A DNA stretch of 8,940 bases from Pseudomonadota bacterium (GTDB lineage: Bacteria; Pseudomonadota; Gammaproteobacteria; Burkholderiales; Gallionellaceae). The notes beneath the pieces are model-generated. The model worked only from the letters and a program-made list of their open reading frames with translations, made no database searches and had not been told where the DNA came from. Made by a program: the position numbers and the translations under genes. The stretch covers positions 1 to 8,940 of the forward strand of contig JAJXTL010000123.1 of assembly GCA_021783855.1 (NCBI GenBank), in the 5' to 3' direction. How positions within the stretch are numbered: the stretch's first letter is position 1; each line of letters opens with the position of its first letter. This document shows, piece by piece, positions 5,346-8,940 of the stretch.

Positions 5346-6005
5346 TCAGGATGTCAGACTCGTTTTCTTCAAATTTAATAACTCTGGCGCGGGCTTTGCA
5401 ATGCCCACTTTTTCAGACAAACGAACCAATTCCACCACCGATTTCACCTGCAGCTTTTCCGTAATCCGCATCCGGTGAACCTTGATAGTCTGTTCGCAGG
5501 TTCCGAGGTCGGCGGCGATTTGTTTATTTAAGCGTCCAACAAGTACATGACCGAGAACCTCCCGCTCACGACGGGTCAAAATGGCGAACCTGTCCTGGAT
5601 CCGTTCCAGTTCCGCTTGTGCATCGCGAGCTGCCTTATCCATGGCAACACCTTGTTTGATGGCGACAAGCAAATCTTTATCCTGGCAAGGTTTAGTCAGA
5701 AAATCCACGGCACCCGCCTTTAATGCTCGGACGCTCATTGCGATATTTCCATCGGCGGTGTGAAAAATAATGGGGCGTCTCGATCCACGCGCAACCAGTG
5801 TTCGTTGCAATTCAAGGCCATCCAAATCCGGCAGGTTCACATCCAGTAACAGACAGCCTGGCATCGTATCGGGGATGTGAGCTAGAAATGCATCGGCAGA
5901 TTCAAAGGTGACGGCACTATAGTCGCTGGCGCATATCAAGCGTACCAGTTTTTTAAGCGCATTCTGATCATCATCAATGACAAATACCGTCGCGGAAGTA
6001 TTCAC
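5346..6005 (-). CDS. FixJ/NarL-type two-component response regulator, orphan
   Basis: The 219-residue product has an N-terminal receiver domain (about 5-120) with the acidic pocket DDD (11-13), phospho-acceptor Asp55 in LLLDVNLPDLDG, Thr83 and Lys105 (FLTKP). An Ala/Glu-rich linker follows, then a LuxR-type helix-turn-helix (about 143-205: LTRREREVLGHVLVGRLNKQIAADL and QTIKVHRMRITEKL). Phosphorylation should drive dimerisation and DNA binding. No histidine kinase is in the window, so the partner is elsewhere. GTG 6005 is chosen because AGGAAGGGG lies 4 nt before it and the receiver then starts at the usual distance; a TTG at 6032 would add nine residues. Its GTG overlaps the stop of a 30-codon ORF. 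A copy of the CATACC...GGTAAC block lies about 200 bp upstream. Confidence 0.92.
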   Translation of the reverse strand: MNTSATVFVIDDDQNALKKLVRLICASDYSAVTFESADAFLAHIPDTMPGCLLLDVNLPDLDGLELQRTLVARGSRRPIIFHTADGNIAMSVRALKAGAVDFLTKPCQDKDLLVAIKQGVAMDKAARDAQAELERIQDRFAILTRREREVLGHVLVGRLNKQIAADLGTCEQTIKVHRMRITEKLQVKSVVELVRLSEKVGIAKPAPELLNLKKTSLTS

Positions 6006-6094
6006 TGAACCCCTTCCTGAAAAATACTGCAAACGCCATAATCATTCAGATCATTCAACAGCGCCTCATAACATTTCATAAAACCCCCATCCAT
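6002..6094 (-). CDS. Possible 30-residue leader peptide overlapping the response regulator start
   Basis: In the minus strand, ATG 6094 opens a 30-codon frame (starting MDGGFMKCYEALLNDLNDYG) whose TGA at 6004-6002 overlaps the response regulator GTG (6005-6003) as GTGA. A second in-frame ATG at 6079 is preceded by GGGGG at 4 nt and would give 25 residues. The frame is open 44 codons back to a TAA, and the peptide is amphipathic and acidic with two Cys. Close coupling suggests translational control of the regulator, but a frame this short could arise by chance. Confidence 0.35.
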   Translation of the reverse strand: MDGGFMKCYEALLNDLNDYGVCSIFQEGVQ

Positions 6095-6199
6095 ATAAAA
6101 TGTCCCGTACGCCTTACATGACAAGCCGTCGAAGACAATTTATTACGTGACTAATCCGGCGTATTCGAAAATCAAGATTTCACAACCGGACAATAGCGT

Positions 6200-6255
6200 C
6201 ATACCTGCTTGCAGATAAGTATCGACAGGTAACTCTCCACCTGCGTTACGGTAAC
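6200..6255. promoter_or_regulatory. Copy 2 of the conserved gapped block, with an added tandem GGTAAC site
   Basis: CATACC (6200-6205), 10 bp, TAAGTATCG (6216-6224), 3 bp, GGTAAC (6228-6233). A second GGTAAC follows at 6250-6255 within the palindrome GTTAC-G-GTAAC (6245-6255), exactly 22 bp (two helical turns) from the first. The whole array lies upstream of the minus-strand response regulator gene and downstream of the gene at 6311. Helical phasing suggests two regulator dimers on the same DNA face. The response regulator itself or the TolB-like regulator next door could be the binder; this is inference. Confidence 0.5.
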
Positions 6256-6310
6256 TTCACGCGCGTTCAAACTCCAAGCGCAACATTGAGTACCGCGTCC
6301 GCACACGCCA

Positions 6311-7099
6311 TTACCCGTGACAGAAAAAGCGCTTTAGTGCGCCGCAAATGGATGATGCGATTTCCTCCTGAAGTGCGATGGCAAGAGAGACATTTCGATT
6401 AAATTGTTCAGACCAGTCGATGCAACCTGTTGAAACGTTGACTAGACGGATTGAGGTTTTGATGAATGCGGCGTCCATTTGGATACTTCCTTCAAGCCGG
6501 TGGTTAACTTCAGTGTGAGAAACACGTTTAAAAGCACGCCTTTCTTTGCTGGCGTCTCCAGATAAAAAAGGCGTGCGCGCCACAATTATTTTTCCAAAGG
6601 CCTTGAATAACTGATGCACCAGTTCGTCATGTAAACCATGCATGAAAGTCTCTCCGTTTTCATGATGCGAAACACATTTAAAGGGATGGATTGCAAACAT
6701 GCGGAGTTGTCTGGAGTCGTTGTTCACAGCGTTCATGCGCCGGATGACCGGCATATAACCACCCATTGGAATGGAAATCACAATATCGGAATCAACCCCG
6801 GAGTTGGCATAATAGGTCTTGAGTTTTGCACGCAAGCGCCCGACTTGAACCCGGACAATAGGGTCTTCATTGGTGTTGTAAACAGAAGCATCCCGATCAA
6901 ATACCTCGATGCCGATTGCATATTCGCTGGTGTCCCGAATAGCGCCGGAAATCGCCTTACCGACAAGAAATCGCAGCAAACGACTCATGCGTGGCGCACC
7001 ACGAAACATATCGCTGGCTAAAATCGATTCACAGGCTGCCCGAACTTCAGGCGCAGAAATATTGGCAACACGATCTTCACCATCTTTCACAGCATTCAT
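6311..7099 (-). CDS. Transcriptional regulator with winged-helix-like domain fused to a TolB/FlgO-like domain
   Basis: The first half (about residues 17-120) matches a known DNA-binding type: RLLRFLVGKAISG, SEYAIGIEVFDRD, DPIVRVQVGRLRAKLKTYY, and SIPMGGYMPV. Here the VGRLRAKL helix is the likely recognition element and the IPxGGYxP strand the wing. The second half (about 130-260) resembles the TolB-N/FlgO-like module seen in cyclase-linked regulators: RLEGSIQ, IRLVNVSTGCIDWSEQFNR and ALQEEIASSICGAL. There are no transmembrane segments, unlike CadC, so it is a soluble one-component regulator whose ligand is unknown. The protein has 262 residues; many relatives are longer, with TPR repeats after this module, which are absent here. 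ATG 7099 has only a weak GGAAAAA Shine-Dalgarno. It is 305 bp upstream of the response regulator, transcribed the same way. Confidence 0.8.
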   Translation of the reverse strand: MNAVKDGEDRVANISAPEVRAACESILASDMFRGAPRMSRLLRFLVGKAISGAIRDTSEYAIGIEVFDRDASVYNTNEDPIVRVQVGRLRAKLKTYYANSGVDSDIVISIPMGGYMPVIRRMNAVNNDSRQLRMFAIHPFKCVSHHENGETFMHGLHDELVHQLFKAFGKIIVARTPFLSGDASKERRAFKRVSHTEVNHRLEGSIQMDAAFIKTSIRLVNVSTGCIDWSEQFNRNVSLAIALQEEIASSICGALKRFFCHG

Positions 7100-7484
7100 A
7101 GCGTTTTTCCATGTCCGTTATATTTTTGTATTCAAAGCGAATTTTTTGTTTGGCTATGGCAAATTCAATAGCGCCCGCCAATGCGGCTTTCCCCTAATTT
7201 CTGTCTGTGGCCCGACACCTCGCCCGGTTTGCGCTGCATAAAAAATCGAAGCAACTTGCAACGATCTTTATAACCGTGGAATTCGCAGTTAATCAGTACA
7301 TGCTTGTGTTGTGCATTGTGGCGAATTTACAAATCGGAAAAACTCTAAGCTAATTGCATCCCAAGGATAACTATCAAACTTGCCAGTTGTTTTGTTATGA
7401 AATTTGTGGCAAGAAAATCAATCAAGGTGCGATCTAATGGGTCAAACGAAGGAAAACCCCGCCGCCCCTCCCTCATCAAATCCT

Positions 7485-7542
7485 GCATGCCGTCGTGGAA
7501 GATATCGCCAGTCAGCGGCTGTCTGACGACGGGTAGGCATGC
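7485..7542. repeat. Extended imperfect inverted repeat downstream of luxI
   Basis: The left arm GCATGCC-GTCGT (7485-7496) pairs with the right arm ACGAC (7526-7530) plus GGCATGC (7536-7542), with a 5-nt bulge GGGTA in the right arm. An inner GTCAG/CTGAC pair (7511-7515 and 7523-7527) competes with it. The outer 12 pairs make a stable structure on either strand. The role is unknown. Confidence 0.4.
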
Positions 7543-7575
7543 GTGCGAAGCCGACTTGCCAGCTTTGCGAATTAC

Positions 7576-7600
7576 CTGTCTGCGCGTTGCGCGCAGACAG
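7576..7600 (-). terminator. Hairpin after luxI, likely its terminator
   Basis: CTGTCTGCGCG (7576-7586), TTG, CGCGCAGACAG (7590-7600) is a perfect 11-bp GC-rich stem with a 3-nt loop. It starts 39 nt past the luxI stop in the direction of transcription. There is no T-run behind it, so it could instead be a stability element at the transcript end. Confidence 0.5.
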
Positions 7601-7638
7601 TTCAAAGAGGCGTTTAGCTGAAACTGCCGGAATCCGTA

Positions 7639-8229
7639 CTAAGCGGCTTCAAGCAGTTTGCCAAACAGCGCCTCGTGTGTTTGTTCTCCGATATCGAAAT
7701 CCAGCGCAACCGCATTTTCAACGCCGATACGCATAGGAGGGCCGAAGCGAGTTACCCCGAAACCCGCACGTCGCATCATGCGTTCGATTGAAGCCGTGGT
7801 GACTGTGACATAGTGCTCAATTCCCATCTTGTCTCCGAACGTCACGATTTCTCGCAGTGCATCGAGCGAAATACCGGAAAATCCGAATCCCTGAGGCCCA
7901 TCTGCTTCGATGGCGAAGCGGCTCAATTCCCAAATTTTCGGCCCCTCCGGAGCCGGTTGTCCATACAGCAATTCCGGAAACGTGTCCTTCAGCATATACG
8001 GGCCATCGGTCGGCAGCGCCCGCCAGCAACCACGCAATCCTTTCAATGGATCACGGATCATCATGTAATAAGGGTCGAGCGCATCGTAACCATCGATTTC
8101 CATACCACTCATGACAGGTATATCCCACCCCATACGGTCTCTGAATATGGTGGCACGCAAACGATGCATTTCCCACAACTCCTTGCTCTCGAACTCTTTT
8201 CTTGCCGCTATTTTGATTGAATGTGACAT
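7639..8229 (-). CDS. luxI: LuxI-family acyl-homoserine-lactone synthase
   Basis: The 196-residue enzyme makes an N-acyl-homoserine lactone from SAM and an acyl-carrier-protein thioester. The invariant residues of the family are in place: Arg25, Phe29, Trp35, Asp46, Asp49, Arg70, Phe84, Glu101 and Arg104 (see RATIFRDRMGWD and WELSRFAIE). YVTVTTASIERMMRRAGF (about 140-157) keeps the Thr that in LasI/EsaI-type enzymes favours 3-oxo acyl chains; the actual signal cannot be deduced from this. A GGGG/GGCGGA Shine-Dalgarno precedes ATG 8229. Its upstream region carries a -10, a lux box and a TATG...CATA dyad, so LuxR activation and RsaL repression are both expected. The order luxR, rsaL (opposite strand), luxI is that of the las locus. 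Confidence 0.95.
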   Translation of the reverse strand: MSHSIKIAARKEFESKELWEMHRLRATIFRDRMGWDIPVMSGMEIDGYDALDPYYMMIRDPLKGLRGCWRALPTDGPYMLKDTFPELLYGQPAPEGPKIWELSRFAIEADGPQGFGFSGISLDALREIVTFGDKMGIEHYVTVTTASIERMMRRAGFGVTRFGPPMRIGVENAVALDFDIGEQTHEALFGKLLEAA

Positions 8230-8276
8230 TTTTTCCGCCCCTTTTTTAATTGACTGGATTACCCAGGTGGCATGAA

Positions 8277-8282
8277 ATTATG
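8277..8282 (-). promoter_or_regulatory. -10 element of luxI
   Basis: CATAAT on the minus strand. The start point would be near 8270, which puts the centre of the lux box (8311.5) at about -42, the classic class II LuxR activator position. At 17-bp spacing the -35 would be AGTTAC (8305-8300), a poor match, as expected of an activator-dependent promoter. TATG of the RsaL-like dyad overlaps it. Confidence 0.55.
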
Positions 8283-8293
8283 CTTTTTGCATA
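8279..8293. promoter_or_regulatory. RsaL-type operator candidate at the luxI promoter
   Basis: TATGCTTTTTGCATA has perfect 5-bp arms (TATGC/GCATA) around TTTTT. It matches the reported Pseudomonas RsaL site pattern TATGnAAnTTnCATA in length, in both TATG and CATA ends, and in the right-hand TT; the left AA is TT here. It overlaps the luxI -10, so binding should block luxI initiation even with LuxR bound to the adjacent lux box. Confidence 0.6.
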
Positions 8294-8301
8294 TTTTTAG
8301 T

Positions 8302-8321
8302 AACTATCAAGGTTGCCAGGT
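8302..8321. promoter_or_regulatory. lux box (LuxR-AHL binding dyad)
   Basis: AACTATCAAGGTTGCCAGGT is 20 bp with the key CT-N12-AG pattern (CT at 8304-8305, AG at 8318-8319). Its two halves agree at 6 of 10 positions, and the right half strongly resembles the consensus end TGNCAGGT. It lies centrally in the 181-bp luxI/rsaL gap and could serve both promoters. Best binder: the LuxR protein encoded at the right edge. Confidence 0.7.
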
Positions 8322-8331
8322 GCGAAGAAGC

Positions 8332-8349
8332 TATGTTTTGTTGCATAAT
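8332..8349 (+). promoter_or_regulatory. Second TATG...CATA dyad merged with the rsaL -10
   Basis: TATGTTTTGTTGCATA (8332-8347) has the TATG/CATA ends of the RsaL site but with 8 bp between them instead of 7. CATAAT (8344-8349) overlaps its right end and is a likely rsaL -10, giving a start near 8356 and a lux box centre near -44. Layout mirrors the luxI side. The longer spacing may weaken binding, which would suit delayed autorepression. Confidence 0.45.
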
Positions 8350-8410
8350 TTCCGATCTGCGTCGCAAAACAATATTTGCTCGGCAACAGACTTAAAAAGG
8401 GAAAAATACA

Positions 8411-8698
8411 ATGAGGTTCATACAAGACGCCGCAAACGGAATACAGCCCAAAATACTGCTCAAATATCGCAAAGAGATACGCGAAAGCCAGGCGCGTTTC
8501 TGGGCTCGCTTCGGAGTAACACAATCGCGCGGCAGTCGATTCGAGAAGGGAACATCGGAAATACCCACGCCTGTGGCCATTCTGCTGGGACTATATTTCA
8601 ATGGCATCGTGACGGATGGCGATCTGAAGCGGGCAGAAACTCAATGTCGCCAGACGGAAACCCGAGCGTCGAACGGTAAAACGGCTATGTCGGTGTGA
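8411..8698 (+). CDS. rsaL: RsaL-like helix-turn-helix repressor of the quorum-sensing locus
   Basis: This 95-residue protein has one helix-turn-helix (about residues 16-62): LLKYRKEIRESQARFWARFGVTQSRGSRFEKG then IPTPVAILLGLYF. The FW..FGVTQS.GSR(F/Y)E.G signature is that of RsaL, the small repressor that in Pseudomonas limits lasI transcription and sets AHL homeostasis. The Gln/Arg/Gly/Ser-rich second helix (TQSRGSRFEKG) would contact DNA. The C-terminal 25 residues are polar and probably disordered. Position supports the call: it lies between luxR and luxI on the opposite strand, divergent from luxI with shared operators, and tail-to-tail with luxR, overlapping it by 14 bp. AGGGA precedes ATG 8411. 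Confidence 0.85.
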   Translation: MRFIQDAANGIQPKILLKYRKEIRESQARFWARFGVTQSRGSRFEKGTSEIPTPVAILLGLYFNGIVTDGDLKRAETQCRQTETRASNGKTAMSV

Positions 8699-8940
8699 TA
8701 ATGCCCATGCGTACGGCTTTCACAACAGCCTGATTGCGGGTCGACACACCGAACTTGCGGCGAATATTTGTGAAATGAAAATCCACCGCGGAAGCGGAGC
8801 AATGCAGTATCTGTCCGATATCCCATGAACTTTTACCGCTGGCAGACCATTTCATGCATTCAATCTCTCTCGGCGTCAACATGATAACTGGCTCGATCCG
8901 ATTGGGTTGCTTCATAAACTGAAGCGAGGTATCGAAAATA
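8685..8940 (-). CDS. luxR: LuxR-family AHL receptor/regulator, C-terminal part only
   Basis: The minus-strand frame is open through the right edge, so the internal ATG at 8915 is not the start; about 84 residues are visible of an expected 230-250. They form the GerE/LuxR DNA-binding domain: LTPREIECMKWSASGKSSWDIGQIL, then SASAVDFHFTNIRRKFGVSTRNQAVVKAVRMGII. Family-invariant residues (the Glu of LTPRE, Trp-Ala-Gly of WSASGKSS, the FH..N...K pattern) are present. WSASGKSSWDIG is typical of AHL-binding members rather than of phospho-receiver types. The acyl-lactone-binding domain lies beyond the window. The gene ends with TAG at 8685, inside the end of the opposing rsaL-like gene. Confidence 0.9.
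   Translation of the reverse strand, partial: IFDTSLQFMKQPNRIEPVIMLTPREIECMKWSASGKSSWDIGQILHCSASAVDFHFTNIRRKFGVSTRNQAVVKAVRMGIITPT

Larger units (their letters stand above)
7100..7638. other. 539-bp gene-free region between the TolB-like regulator and luxI
   Basis: No ORF here is convincing. The minus-strand frame 7345-7605 begins with TTG and has no Shine-Dalgarno; the plus-strand frame 7397-7621 lacks one too and crosses the luxI terminator hairpin. The region is structured: inverted repeats at 7485-7542 and 7576-7600, and a pyrimidine-rich tract near 7457-7476 whose minus strand has three runs of 3-4 G. It may hold the long 3' end of the luxI message, a small RNA, or a decayed gene. Confidence 0.4.

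Noticed and set aside
6202..6231. Possible lux box in the response regulator upstream region
   Set aside because: TACCTG and CAGGTA arms are present but 18 bp apart, far from the 20-bp lux box geometry; the block is better explained as the repeated CATACC...GGTAAC module.
6638..7021. 127-codon plus-strand frame opposite the TolB-like regulator
   Set aside because: Antisense shadow of a gene with recognisable domains; no ribosome site or family resemblance.
7345..7605. 86-codon minus-strand frame after luxI
   Set aside because: It begins with TTG inside the arm region of the luxI terminator hairpin, has no Shine-Dalgarno and shows no recognisable domain; a decayed gene remnant cannot be excluded.
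7397..7621. 74-codon plus-strand frame in the same gap
   Set aside because: No ribosome site, basic random-looking composition, and it runs through the hairpin at 7576-7600.
8685..8915. Stand-alone 76-residue LuxR-type DNA-binding protein starting at ATG 8915
   Set aside because: The frame stays open to the window edge with typical linker sequence, and the preceding bases have no ribosome site, so it is the C-terminus of a longer LuxR protein.

Overview
The window looks like a chromosomal accessory region of a Gram-negative proteobacterium, probably a betaproteobacterium. This is inferred from the protein types, the roughly 50% GC by eye and the Shine-Dalgarno-led genes; no marker gene fixes the taxonomy. 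There are no rRNA or tRNA genes, insertion sequences or CRISPR arrays.

Left part (1-2315): a possible C-terminal tail of an unknown gene (2-139), then a minus-strand three-gene operon read from 1879 down to 326. It encodes a small four-helix membrane protein, a class I SAM methyltransferase coupled to it by an ATGA overlap, and a single-domain rhodanese. The HxlR-type regulator gene (1959-2315) diverges from it. A perfect 13-bp palindrome (1925-1937) lies between the two promoters and overlaps the operon's -35.

Middle part (2316-5345): a small minus-strand gene of unknown function (2411-2635), a 586-bp gene-free stretch, then three plus-strand genes. Two encode paralogous, signal-less, Ser/Thr/Gly-rich, probably beta-structured proteins I do not recognise (3222-3929 and 4081-4764, about 62% identical by hand count). 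The third (4974-5198) encodes a 74-residue protein. Hairpins separate the genes, and a nested inverted repeat ends the group.

Regulatory part (5346-7099): an orphan FixJ/NarL-type response regulator, preceded by a possible 30-codon ORF overlapping its GTG start, and a regulator with a winged-helix-like DNA-binding domain fused to a TolB/FlgO-like domain. A gapped block, CATACC-N10-TAAGTATCG-N3/4-GGTAAC, occurs only upstream of the response regulator and in the large gap beside the unknown-protein genes, which suggests shared control.

Right part (7100-8940): a 539-bp gene-free stretch with strong inverted repeats, then a complete acyl-homoserine-lactone locus: luxI-type synthase (minus), RsaL-like repressor (plus) and the C-terminal part of a luxR-type receptor (minus, running off the end). 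The topology is that of lasR-rsaL-lasI of Pseudomonas aeruginosa. The luxI/rsaL intergenic region has a 20-bp lux-box-like dyad flanked on each side by a TATG...CATA dyad, each overlapping a CATAAT -10 element. This is a near mirror-symmetric switch in which LuxR would activate and RsaL would repress both divergent promoters. No lux box was seen next to the unknown-protein genes, so a link between quorum sensing and those genes rests on proximity only.
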